From Entonaema liquescens (Eukaryota; Ascomycota; Sordariomycetes; Xylariales; Xylariaceae), in the NCBI GenBank assembly GCA_902805475.1, contig CADCSX010000007.1:248001-312000 (forward strand): DNA of 64,000 bases, written 5' to 3'. The notes under the pieces are model-generated. The model saw only the letters and a list, made by a program, of their open reading frames with translations. It had not been told where the DNA came from and ran no database searches. Position 1 is the first letter of the stretch. Each line of letters starts with the position of its first letter. A program made the translations under genes and the position numbers. Shown in pieces: positions 36,001 to 47,864 of this stretch.

Positions 36001-39000
36001 TTATTAATCGGTTAATTATATATATAGTTATTTAATAAAATTTTATTTATTATTATAATAATTTATACAATTTTATTAATAACGTTTTAATAATTTATAT
36101 TATATAATTTAATTTCATTAAATAATATTATTATAATTAATATTAATATAATATTAAATATTTTTTTTATAATATTTAAAATTTATTATATAAATGATTA
36201 TATAAATATTAATATTATTATTAATAATTAAATTAAAATAATTAACTTTTTTATTTATTTTTAAATTACAATTAAATTTAAAATCTTTATTATTTAATTA
36301 TTAATTAATTTTAAATTAAATTATAAAATTGGTTTTTTTTATAAAATAAAATCTTATTTTAAATTTTTTATTCTAATAAATTTAATTATTAAATATGAAA
36401 AAAATATTTACAATAATATTAAATATATTAAAATTTTAATAAATAAATTTTAAATTTTAAAAAAATATTTTAACATAAAAATTCATTATTGTATAACTTC
36501 ATTATTAATTTATAATGTTATATAATATTAATTATTATTGTTAAATTATGTAATTATTTATTTTTATTTTAAAGGTTTTTATAACAATAATTTAATTATT
36601 ACGATATTCGTAAAAGAAATTACATTAATTAATAATTTTATAATTAAAATATTTTTTAATATTAATATATTAAATATTAAATAAATAAATATTATTTTTT
36701 TTAAAAAACTAATTATAATATAATTTTATAAAATAGCAATTCCTTTATTTATTATTTTAAATATCTATATTTAATAATTTAAAATAATAATAATATATAA
36801 TAATATTATATTTATTAAATTTTATTATTATTTTAAAATAATTTATATAATAATTTATAAATAAAATTTAATTTTCAAATTATTATTAAATAATATTATA
36901 ATTTATGTAATATTATTTAATAATTATATAAATAAAATCATTATTTATAATAATTTTTAATTAAATATTATTATTTTTAAAAATATATTAATAAATTATT
37001 TTAAATTAATAAAACAAAGTTATTATAGTTATTAAATTATTAATAAATAAAAATTTAATTTAATATTACAAAAACTTTTATTTAAAAAAATAAATCTTTA
37101 TATTTTTAAATTTATTAATGATTTTATTATTTTTAAAATAAAAAACTTTTATAAATATTTTATTAATATTATAATTTATAATAATTTTAAAAACCTTAAT
37201 ATTTTTAATAAATTATTATTTATTATATTGTAATATAAAAATATTTTCGAAAATAAAAATTTTATAAATATTATAAAAAATAAATATTTTTTATTTTAAT
37301 TTTAAATTAAATTAAAAAAATTTTATTTCTAAAAAATATCGCTTTTACTTTTTTAATATTAAAAATTAAATAATTATTAATTAAATAATTATTAAATTAA
37401 TTAAATAAAAACATATTATTTAAATAAAATTCTTTAATTTTTTTTTAATATCCGTTTTTATTATTTAAAAACTTTTATTTATTTTTATTATAAAAATAAC
37501 AAATAAAAATTTAAAAAAATTATTAAAAAAAGAAAAATAATTATTAATATTTAAATTTTTAATAAAATAAATTTAAATAATATTTACTTTATAAAATCTT
37601 AAAATATATTATTTAATAAAATATATAATAAAATTTATATAACCATAATAAATACTTTTATTTTTTTTTATTAATAATAAATTTATTTTTTTATATAATA
37701 AATATTTATAATTATAATAATTAAAAATTAATATATATTTTAAATTTTTATTATAAATTATAAAAATAATAATATTTATATATAATAATAAATAAATATT
37801 TTATTTAAATATATTAATATAATAAATTATTATTATAATAATATTATTATTATATTAAAAACTCTCGAAAATTATATTAATAATCTTATATTAATTTTTT
37901 TTTTATAAAAAAAAAAATATTTTTATAAATTTATTTAAATTTTTTATCGGTTTTTTTAATATTATTATTTTAAGTAAATTTATTAATTTTTTTAAATTTT
38001 TTATAACGAAAAAAAAACTTATAATTATTTTCAAAATTATTTTTTTTATATTATTAAAAAATTTTAAAATATTTATTAATTTTATAAAATATATAAAAAA
38101 TAATATCTTTTATTTTATAAAATTTGCAAAATTATTAAAAAAATATAAAGTTTTTTTTATCCGATTTTATTTTAAAAAAAGCTAAATAAAATAAAAATAC
38201 CGTAAATAAATAAATAATATTCTATTAAATATTTTTTTTAAAATTAAAATTTTTTTTTTAAAAAAATTTAAAAATATATTAATAAAATATATTATTTTAT
38301 ATTTTTATAACTTATTTTATTCCTTTTATATTAATTTTAATATATTTTGCAAAAAAATTAACGTTATTATTTATTATATTAATAATAAAATTTTATTTCT
38401 TTTTTTATAAATAAAAAATTATTTATATATATATTAAAAATAATTATTTAATTTATTATATTTTTTTCTAAAATATTATCAATAATAAAATAAAAATATT
38501 AATTAATTAAAATAAAAATTTTTAAGTTTATTTAAATAATAAAAAAAATAAAATATTATATAAATATAATTTAAATAAAAATTTATATTTTCATAAATTA
38601 TTATATTATTTTTAATATAATTAAATATAATAATATTATAAATTTTCTTATAATAAATAATAAAAATTTTTATTTTATTTATATAATAAAATATATTAAT
38701 AAATTTTAATTTATAATTTTATATAAATTAAATAAATTATATATTATTTTAAATATATTATTTCGTTTTTTTATAATAAATTTGAAAATTTTTAATAAAA
38801 ATAATAAAGATTTTAACATTTTTTTAATAATAAAAATAAGTATTAAATTATTTTAATAAATTAAGTTTTTTTATTATATATTAATATTTTTTTTTATACT
38901 TAAATTAATAATAATAAATTTTATAAAAAACTTTTTTATTAATTTTTTTATTAAAAATATTATTTTAATTTAAATATACCTTAAATTTAAAATTAAATTT

Positions 39001-40496
39001 TAAATAAAATATTTATAAAATTTTAAGTAAAAATTTATTTTTAATATTATTAAAAAAAATTATTTTTTAATAAATAATATTATTATTTTATTTTATTATT
39101 TAATAAATAATTTATTATAAAAATTATTAAAAATTTATAATTAATTATATATTTTTTAAAATTATTATTTTGAAATTTTTAAAATAATTTATAATAATAA
39201 TTATTTAAATTATAATAAATTACGTAAATAATTATTATATTTTATTATTAATTTTAAAAAAAATTTAAATAATATATACAATTTTATTTAAAATATTTTA
39301 TTATAAAATTTCAAAATTATAAATTTTATGGTTTTTTATAATTTATTATTAATTTTTTTTACTTATTTTATATAATTATAATTAATATTATATTTAAAAT
39401 TTTTAAAATATTTAAAAAAAAAATATTTTTAATATTATAATAAATAAATTTTTTAAAATAATAATAATTATTTTTAATTATTATAATTAAATAATATTTA
39501 ATTAAATAAATATTTATTATAATATTTTATTAATAAATAATTAAAAAATCTTAAAAATTATTATATTTAATTAAAATTTAAAATTTTTATTTAATTTTTA
39601 ATAATAATTTTAATATTATATAAATATAAAATTACTTTATATAATAATATATTATTTTTAAATTAATAATTAAATAAAATAATTTATTTTTTAAATTAAA
39701 TTAATTTTTTATTATTATTTTTATATTTTAAAAAATAATATATAATAAAAAAACTATTTATTATATTTATAATATAAAATTAATTTTTTATAATTAATAA
39801 TTATTTAATATAATTTTTTAAAAATATTATATAAATTTATATTTAATATTATTTCTTAATTTTTATTTACTTTAAATATTTTTTTATTATTTTTAAAATT
39901 TTAAATTAAAATTTATAATATAATTACTTTAATTATAATAATAATTAAAAAATATTATAATATTAAATATAAATTTATATTTTTTAAAATTAATAATTAT
40001 ATATTATTACATTTATATAAAAAATATAATATTTTATTTGTATTAATTTTTAAAAAAAATTTAATTAATAATATATTAAGTTTTTTTATATATTTAAATA
40101 AATTAATTATTTAATATATAAATTAAATTTTTTTATTTATTTTAAAATATATAATATTATTTTTATAAATTATTTTAAATTTACCTTTTTTTTTAAATAT
40201 ATTTAAAAAACAATTACTATTTTTTAAAAATATTTTTTTAAAAATATATTAATATTATATTATATAAAAATAAAAAAATAAATATTTTATAAAATATATT
40301 AATTTAAATTTTAAATATATTAAATAATTTATAAAAAATTAATTAAAAAAAATAAAAATAAATTATTAACAAATTTTAAAAAATAAAATAATTAATTATA
40401 AAATAATTATAATTTATAATATTTTAATAATTAATTTATAACTTTTATAAATTTTTTACAATAAAAATATTATCTTTTTTCCTTTTATAAAAATAT

Positions 40497-40627
40497 TATC
40501 GTAAAAAAATCTACTAGATTTATTAAATTAATACTTATATATATCTAATATTTTCCTAAAATTAAATTCTTTTTTAAATATTTTATTCATACAATTTCAA
40601 GATTCTAAATTCAATCATTCCATGACA
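40497..40627. repeat. Right LTR (131 bp)
   Basis: Aligns without gaps to 32907-33037. By eye the pair differs at 27 positions, all transitions. Here the inner (left) part is heavily mutated and the outer (right) end TTCCATGACA is intact. Confidence 0.95.
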
Positions 40628-40632
40628 GGCAA

Positions 40633-41091
40633 CTTGCAGAATTAAGCTTAAAGTTATAGTTGTGGGGCCGCTGAATTCGAAACGTGCGGCCCGTTCCGTG
40701 ATATAAACTTTGCCCTGCAATTTCAAGACCCTGATGCTTGGGGCTGGATTAAGGTTCCGGCTGCATCTTTGACTACTCTATTCACTGTAGTGAGTGTAAA
40801 TAGAATATAGAGATGATAATGATGAGGCACGGCTGCATCGATGAGTGTCAAGTACGGACTCTGGATAATTAATCACGATGCCGCTTGGAAATTCAAAGAT
40901 AAATCGTTAATTAACTTTCAATTATTATAATTATTAATTTCTATATCGATGGCATGATGCCTAATGTGTGTCTATGACAAGCCCATATATCATATCATAA
41001 CGTCATGATAGTAACCCGTTTCCCAAAACCTGCCCATTTATTCCTCATAAAATGCGTGATTATCATATATCCAGAAACTGAGATTGACGCC
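40633..41091. other. Intergenic, right flank of the retrotransposon
   Basis: Composition returns to normal immediately after the target duplication. No gene is seen. This stretch contains the 3' end of the neighbouring minus-strand gene. Confidence 0.5.
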
Positions 41092-41722
41092 TTACGCGAC
41101 AGCAGTCATCTCGTAGGGCTTGAGTGGTAGTGTGACCGGCTCGCATGTGACTGTGCGGTCCGAGTAGATTTGGCCCATCGTCCAGTTGGGGTTGATCCAT
41201 GTCTTGTCGGTGCAGGAAAGATCCAGGTCGACAGTACCATAAGCATTAATGGTAGTACTATAAAAATTGTTAGAGTCTGTAATTCCAAGCTCTGTGAGGG
41301 GCGGTAACTTACGGGTATTGCGGGTCAGTATCGCTGCATGTCCAGGTCTGGTTGACGTTCAACTTGCCACTAGGGCGGCTGAAGTCGAAAGTAGTCTTTG
41401 TCGTGCGTCCCTCCGGAACAGTGCAGTTGTACGCCATTGTTCCGTAGAAGAAGTCTGAGAGCTGGTTGCTCGTGGCGCTGCAAATAGCTTGGTACTCAAG
41501 TGCCGGGTTCGTCAGGTTGAAGTTAACATAACCCCACGAGTTTTGATGAGCTGGTGTGGTAAAGATATAAGATGCGTGGTAGTCGAAGTTTTCGATCATC
41601 CACTTAAAGTCGCCGAAAGAGGCGTCTTGGCAACCCGGGTTGTTGTCGCGCTTGTAAAGATCCAATGGCGCCGCAGCTGCCAAAGGTAGGAGAGCAGTGA
41701 TGGTTGAGATGAAGCTGCGCAT
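41092..41722 (-). CDS. Small secreted six-cysteine protein, AA1-like
   Basis: Exon 1 41722-41313 and exon 2 41257-41092 (54-nt intron, GTAAGT donor) give 191 residues. Residues 1-18 are a signal peptide ending in an alanine run; Lys24-Arg25 before DNNPGC is a possible Kex2 processing site. The mature part has six cysteines (31, 81, 100, 129, 152, 175), enough for three disulphides, and several N-glycosylation sequons (NLT, NCT, NQT, NWT). Motifs such as FTTPAHQNSWGYVNF and NPNWTMGQIYSDRTVTC look like a conserved beta-sheet secreted family that I place, with moderate confidence, among AA1-like (Alternaria Alt a 1-type) domains. Effector, allergen-like or cell-wall roles are possible; none can be shown here. 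It lies 460 bases from the dead retrotransposon. Confidence 0.85.
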
Positions 41723-43794
41723 TTTGATCTAATGTGATATGTATCTATCAAATATGTTGTATAATAAAAGGTAGATTGATCGCTGATGAATTATGTATTA
41801 TTGTTGATTGTATATTGTAATATTCTATTGGTTGATGATGAAAACAAAATTCTCTAGATGGCGGAAGACATTCACACTTATATAACACTGATAGTTCTTA
41901 CTTATGGGCTGCTCCTCTCGTGAAGAGTGAGATCTGGTGATGGATTCTAAGAGCGGAAGTAAGAAGCTAGTGACGTCGACAGGCGATCTTGGACTGCATC
42001 GGGCCGCCAAGATCTCGTATTGTCGAGAGGGGCTGTGAGGCTAGCCCGCGATTTTTTACTGCTAACGGAGGCCGAAAAGAGACAGAGACGGCCTAAATGC
42101 CGATGTTACACTGCGGTGGCCCAGCTATTAACCCGCTAGTGGACTCGAAAGAGCTCAGGTTCAAAGAGTGTCCGGCTCTTCTTAGCCTAGATAAGCCTAG
42201 GTAAGCCTCTAGCTACCCAGCCACAACAATTGTAAGCCCGAAAGTGGATAGAGCTGACCGGCAGATGCGGGATATCTGATTTTTTTCGTGTTGCGCAAAC
42301 GGCTATTTTTATCCTCGCCTATGCAAGTTATCGTGCCGGTACAGCGGGAAGGGGTCCAGCTGTTGGACTTTAAACGAGTCAAAAACTTTATACACTTCGA
42401 GTCCTTAACCCAATCACTTGACTCGCTCTTAGGTGAGCTGTATAGCGGAGCTGACGACTTGCGGAATTATGATTGGACAGCTGTTTACCAATTATTGAGG
42501 CTGCGCGAAGTAGAGAGAATACGACAGTAACGTTACTGAAGAACTGCAGGTACAATGTCTTTGGAATTCTCATTCAATAAGTCCAGTGTTCGCTTGTAGA
42601 TAGTGGCATGTTTAGTGATACGAAGATTGACTGACATGGCTAATTGTCAAAGAACATTTGACTGAGTCCACGTGGAATCCGGTAGAGTATGTCCGAATCA
42701 TGTCTCGGTCCGTCCGTCTACGTCAAAGACCCAAAATCTTTGTTGAACTATTATTTACACCGCATACGAGAACATGATCATACTAGAAGAAACTAATACG
42801 CTTTTCCGTGCCCACTTCAGCCTTAAGACTTATCGTCAAATCTTGGCTGTTATCATAACAGTATGACATCACATCTCGCTATTGTCCGAAAGCTCGGTAC
42901 CATCGGCGGTGAGCGAGAAATCAACGTAGTACAACATAGATACGGATGTTATTCCTCGGGTGAAAATTCTTCGAGTATGTTGCAAACGACTTAGTGACCT
43001 GGCTTATTACTCAAAAGTAGGACCCCTAGAGTTTAAACGACATTAATGATTTATTTTGGCAGTTATGTCATTGTTTCCATTTTAATTTTATAGAAGTACC
43101 TCTTTTTTTTTTCTACCCGAGGCTACCTAATGGAAACCCAACAACTATTTTATTATTATATGGATATGTGTCTTGCCCGACCCATTTCCTGTTTGTTAAA
43201 ATGTCATAGTTTAATTCCCAAAGACTAACTAATCGTCGGGAAAGCAATATCGCATCATTCTATCCCAATCGATTCTTACATCATGTCAGATATTTCGGGC
43301 TGGGCGAATTCAATATTTCTTATGGAAACATGTCTTGCCGCGTACGACAGAACTTCAACAAGCTCACTATAGACACTACAACAGCTGAAATATGCTAACC
43401 TCAGAGTTTACAATCCCGGTAGACTTTAATACATATGAGAATAATTGCAACAATTTTAACCTTGATAGCGTGATTAAGTCAGATATACGAAGTAAAAGTA
43501 GCTAATAATGCATTTATCAGATATGTATGCATATATGCGTTAGTACAGGTGTGAGTGGCCCCACCGCCTGACCGGTCACCGTCATGTCCGGGGTCTCGGT
43601 CTCCTGCGCGTGTCTCGTGCCTTGTGTTTCCAGGTTACCGTTTACCTTCAATTCCGTCTCTCGTCATCAACATTTATTATTCTAGCAAACTTCATACTTT
43701 CAAGCCCGAGGCATGTACGGAAGCTTCTCGAGGCTTATTGTTTATAATATCGTTTCTCATCAATCGGTACAACAACTAGTTCAAATCTAAGGGC
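41723..43794. other. Intergenic, no recognised gene
   Basis: About 2 kb. A frame open from 42288, with its first ATG at 42321, runs to 42530 (about 69 codons, ending in LRLREVERIRQ). It is not recognised and is too short to call. Pyrimidine runs occur near 43103-43115. The VAM7 promoter lies at the right end. Confidence 0.5.
41877..41884 (-). promoter_or_regulatory. Candidate TATA element of the secreted-protein gene
   Basis: Minus-strand TATATAAG about 155-162 bases upstream of the ATG at 41722. Motif and position only. Confidence 0.4.
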
Positions 43795-44886
43795 ATGGCG
43801 CCACCCGCCGAGATCACCATCCCAACGACGTCGCTTCCGACACCACCAGATAATTCAAAACCTTACACCCTCTATAATATCACATTACGTCTTCCTCTGA
43901 GGACTTTCGTCGTTCAGAAGCGATATTCCGACTTCGCCGCGCTACATCAATCTCTCACCTCCTTAGTTGGCGCACCGCCGCCCGCCCCTTTACCAGGGAA
44001 ATCGTGGTTTAAATCTACAGTCACCTCGCCCGAACTCACCGAAGATCGCCGTCGTGGCCTCGAAGCTTACCTCCGCGCTATTGCTGAGTCCCCCGACCGA
44101 AGATGGCGCGACACGCCCGCGTGGCGCACTTTCCTAAACCTCCCGAGCTTAAGTAGTACTGGTAATAGTGCGGCCAGTGTGAGGGCTGGCTATGGCATCC
44201 CAAGTCGAGATGCTGCGAACGCTGCCGCCGCGCAGGATCCGGGAACATGGTTGGATCTGCATGGGGAAATGAAGAGAGATTTTCAAGAAGCACGGCGGTG
44301 TCTAGCGAAGAGGGACAGCGCTACGGATAATTCTGCTGCGCTCGAAGCTGGATCAGCTGCCAAGAAAGCGCTGGTCAAAGCTGGTAGCTTGCTTACCGTT
44401 CTCGGGGATGGTCTTAGAGTGATACAGGACACGAAACGGCTGGGCGATGGCGAAATTAGACGGCGGAAAGACTTGCTCGCTGCTGCACGGGTCGAAAGGG
44501 AGGATCTGGAGAAGCTGAGCACGGCGGTTTCCGCGGCCGCGAAAGCGTCGCAGAGGGCTATGCCTTCAGCAGCTGATAAAGCTGCGTTAATCGGGAACGG
44601 ACCCAAAGGACGCGGTAGGGTTCTCGGTGCCCCGTTACCCGAAACCGAGCGCACTCGGGAATTGGACAACCAAGGAGTCGTGCAATTGCAGAAGCAGATG
44701 ATGAAGGAGCAGGACGAAGACGTAGAAGAACTAGGTAAGATTATCCGCAAACAGCGCGAGATGGCGGTAGCGATCAACCGTGAAGTCGAGGAGCAGACCG
44801 AGATGCTGGATCACGTCAATAACCAAACAGATGTCCTGAGTGGCAAGGTTAAAGTGGCTAAGAACCGCACTAAGAAAATCTCGTGA
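43795..44886 (+). CDS. VAM7: Vam7-type vacuolar Qc-SNARE with PX domain
   Basis: Single-exon gene of 363 residues. The PX domain spans about 5-120: the phosphoinositide-binding region contains KRYSDFAALHQSL, the proline-rich loop PPPAPLPGKSW and the later basic EDRRRGLEAYLRAI. It should bind PtdIns3P on endosome and vacuole membranes. A helical, alanine-rich middle follows. The SNARE heptads run from about 290 to the end, with the zero-layer glutamine in EEQTEMLDHVNNQ. Vam7 acts in vacuole and autophagosome fusion with Qa, Qb and R SNAREs and normally has no membrane anchor, which fits the stop after NRTKKIS. The stop itself is unusual in context: UGA followed by C and then an open hydrophobic extension, described separately. 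Confidence 0.95.
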   Translation: MAPPAEITIPTTSLPTPPDNSKPYTLYNITLRLPLRTFVVQKRYSDFAALHQSLTSLVGAPPPAPLPGKSWFKSTVTSPELTEDRRRGLEAYLRAIAESPDRRWRDTPAWRTFLNLPSLSSTGNSAASVRAGYGIPSRDAANAAAAQDPGTWLDLHGEMKRDFQEARRCLAKRDSATDNSAALEAGSAAKKALVKAGSLLTVLGDGLRVIQDTKRLGDGEIRRRKDLLAAARVEREDLEKLSTAVSAAAKASQRAMPSAADKAALIGNGPKGRGRVLGAPLPETERTRELDNQGVVQLQKQMMKEQDEDVEELGKIIRKQREMAVAINREVEEQTEMLDHVNNQTDVLSGKVKVAKNRTKKIS

Positions 44887-45030
44887 CTCGACCTCGTCGT
44901 TGGATCGACTGTTAAAGGACTCCTCCTCTGGGCCGAGTTTGTGTTAAGGATCATCTGGCTCGTCAGAAACGTGTTCGAGTGGATGGCCTGGTTAATCGAA
45001 AGCTTACTCATATTAGTGCTAACGGACTGA
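44887..45030 (+). other. Open in-frame extension after the VAM7 stop codon
   Basis: After the UGA at 44884-44886 the same frame stays open for 47 codons to UGA at 45028-45030. The predicted segment is strongly hydrophobic, with GLLLWAEFVLRIIWLV and later AWLIESLLILVLTD, and many codons end in C (ctc, gtc, atc, gcc), as in the gene itself. It could be a stop-readthrough tail, a decayed former C-terminus or chance; the chance of 47 open codons in random sequence is roughly one in ten. Confidence 0.35.
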
Positions 45031-46894
45031 AGATATCATTGTTCTCGTGCATTTGAAGCCGCTACATATATCCTTTAGCATTAGCGTGTTGATCTGTTTG
45101 GGCGACCTGTACGATAGAATGGGCATTGCACGAATCGGATAAGAACGAGTGTACTTTTAAAGGCATAACAATTGAGGCACTAAGATACCAGTAGACTGAA
45201 GAGATTCTGTATATTTTCAACTTCAATATTTACCTACTTGACATTTGAGCCGTGGCTTTGAGGATACGACATACCTACCCATCGAAACAATGTTACAATA
45301 CAAGTAAAGAACTATCGGCTCTGTATAGACCAAGTCTTTGTGAAGACAGAAAGCAGGTTGGCTTTAGTCTTCAGATAGATAGACTAAAGAAACAATGCTT
45401 TAGAACATCGGGTAGGCTATCTAGAGGAGCTTGTTGATATTCCCTCTGTCTTTATCTAGCACACTTTAGCTAGATACCTGACTAGATACCTAATTAGATA
45501 TATAGTCCAGACACAACCATTATAATGTTTGCTCGATAGAGTCATCGTAATGATTACATGATATCCATTACGAGCTCGATTCTTCCCTACGCCAGGACTA
45601 CCGTTTCTTGAAACACCTACACCGTGTGCTCCTAAGTAGTCAGTTTAAAAGTAACTACCTACCTCCCTAACTCAGGTAACATCCGGCATAGAATCTAGGT
45701 GAAATCCTAATAGAATGCGCCTATAAAATCTCCGTCTAACCCGGATGTATACCTGAGGTACATGCCATCCGATAGAAGGTCCAAGTCTGTGACAATAACT
45801 ACATAGGTCTAATTTTGCTTTACCCCTCGTGTGTACAGTATTGTGCGGCCTAAGCCTGTTTCCTGGGGTATGGTACAAAGCATTGTTCTCTATTTAGGCC
45901 AATCTAACATAAAGTCTTTATAATTGAGGCAGGGGTTGATAAGTAATATAATAAGATTGTACGATCCCGAAAGGACACAAACTTGATCGGGGTATTTATG
46001 TACGTAAAACTATAGGCAAATATTGGAAAGTAACTTCTTAGGGTTGGAATAATGAACGAGGGAGTTAAACAATCCTGTTGTAATAATAAAATCGATTCAA
46101 AAAGGCTGAACCCTCTTTGCAAACCCCCTGTAGCATGATTTAGTATATATAGGCTTCGTGGTTAGCTAATTGTACATCAACTTCAGTAACACTCCGAATT
46201 ACATTAGAAGTACCTAATTCCTCAGGTGCCTGAAGATTGATAGTCCTTACTTCTCGTTACGCCAAAGCCTTGGTCAAGTCGCCAGCTGGCAAACAATTCA
46301 GGACTCACTAATAGGCAAGAGTCACCGAGAGTCACTGCCTCCCACAAGGTACCTACCTAAGAACACCTAAGGTAGGTACGCACAGTACAGATAAGGTAAA
46401 ATAAAATAGGAAGGAGCAGATAACTATTAAACTTTTTATTTGAGTCAGTGCGTAGATGCGACGGCAGTCACGATGGTTGCAAAGTTTCAAGTATGACTGT
46501 TACTTGATAACATAAATACTTCCTGACTTTCCACCCTTTAAGCCACTTCTTCTTCACTCTGGTCTTCTGCACAACTATTAAATTCAAACGATTCCATCAT
46601 CAAATTATTCATCTTAATTCTGGAGCCAATCGTCCAAAACTATTTTCCAAGTTCCTACCTACTTCCTATTGAATCTACCTTAGGTAGCCTAAACAGTTAC
46701 TTCTTCCTGGTACATCTTCCCCTTCTCAACTCAACCAAACCTACACTCTACTCTACCTATATTCTAAACAAATCCAACCGTCACCTCTTCTAACAAATTC
46801 CGCCTCCACAACTACCGCTATTCCCATCGCTCACTTCTTCGCGCGCGACAAAAATTCTTCAGTCTTTCAATTAGGTATTTTCATCAGAACCGCG
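45031..46894. other. Intergenic, no recognised gene
   Basis: Only short frames, all under 75 codons. GGTACCTACCTAAG and CTTAGGTAGCCTAAACA-type motifs occur near 46347 and 46679. The last 250 bases are C/T-rich on the plus strand, typical of a fungal promoter and leader for the gene at 46895. Confidence 0.5.
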
Positions 46895-47864
46895 ATGGAG
46901 TACGTAAAAGGCGCCAAGCTTAGAAAGGAGGCGAAGGTCATGGCTACCGACCGCAGAAAGCGCAAGGAGAAGCATCGTATGATGCGACGGTGGGTTTACG
47001 ACAAGTACAAGCCCAACACCGCTGGTAGCGATGAAGAAGGCCAACTCGAAGCTTACGAGAGCGAAAGTTCTTCCGAGGATGCCATCGTTAGCACTCGGTC
47101 GGCAAAAGGTCCATTATGGCACTTGCCAATCTCTTCAAAAGGACAACTAGCGCCAAGAGGATTGACCTTGGGCACGATGTTTCAGGTGGCGGAACAGCTC
47201 TACCAGCTTTCCGTCAATGACTTCGACACTATGAGCTTGTATGACCATATATATCACATCCAAGAAGCCATACAAGCTGGAAACTCGGAGTTGCCAGTTG
47301 ATAGGGCCCTAGTAACTAGGCCTCTGGTTGTCATGGCTCAGCGTCAACAATACCTAGCCAAGAAAGACTTCATGGCCTGCATAGCTAGGATCGCAATCCA
47401 TAGCAACTTACCCGAGAGCTTCAAGAAGAACATGAAGACGTGCAAGGATTGCTATGATAAATTCCGACCTAGCTCGACGTCCTGTAAATGTGCCGAGACC
47501 AAGCAAACCTGTCTCCACGGCCCATGTCTCTACCACCCAGGTAAGTAATCCTGTCACTACGTAGTAAAATATATGTGCGGCAGCTTGCTAATCAAGTAAC
47601 TACGCAGGTCGTATTCAATCCTGGGGACATGAGACTAGCAATATGGATTTCCTCTCAAAGGAGGAGGTCATGATTAAAGAATTCAACATATGGATTCACC
47701 AGTGTTACTGGGACTGCTGTGGTGCCAAGCTACTACCTCTCGAGCCCACGCCACGACGGAGCCACAAGAGGAAGAAGACTGTGCTCCGGCCATGGGAAAT
47801 CCCAAACGAGAAGGACGGGAGCGTAGGCTGTGTAACACGGGACCACCACGTTGCAATTCAGTAG
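46895..47864 (+). CDS. Hypothetical cysteine-rich protein with basic N-terminus
   Basis: Exons 46895-47540 and 47608-47864 (67-nt intron, GTAAGT donor) give 300 residues. The N-terminus is highly basic and helical (KLRKEAKVMATDRRKRKEK), followed by an acidic/serine stretch (EAYESESSSEDA). A cysteine cluster spans the splice junction: CKDC, then CKC, then two further Cys before YHPG, and CYWDCCGAK in exon 2. This spacing could hold zinc, but it matches no finger I know. No signal peptide or membrane segment. The upstream C/T-rich leader and the clean intron argue for a real expressed gene. Function unknown; a nuclear or nucleic-acid-binding role would be a guess. Confidence 0.7.

Larger units (their letters stand above)
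32907..40627. mobile_element. RIP-destroyed LTR retrotransposon, 7721 bp
   Basis: The element is bounded by two direct 131-bp terminal repeats and flanked by a perfect 5-bp duplication GGCAA (32902-32906 and 40628-40632). The least mutated ends read TGTCGTAGAAAG at the left and CCATGACA at the right, giving the TG...CA ends expected of an LTR. The interior is almost pure A/T, so stops crowd every frame, no coding region can be read, and neither Gypsy/Copia type nor strand can be assigned. The few surviving C and G are largely in CpG or before T, while CpA and TpG are very rare, which is the footprint of RIP (CpA to TpA). No primer-binding site or polypurine tract is recognisable. Size is normal for an autonomous element; the LTR is short. 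Certainly inactive. Confidence 0.95.

Noticed and set aside
32907..40627. AT-rich block as a centromere or mitochondrial insertion
   Set aside because: Precise 131-bp terminal repeats and a 5-bp target duplication show an LTR element altered by RIP.
42321..42530. Short ATG frame ending in a charged helix
   Set aside because: About 69 codons, no recognised family and no supporting signals.
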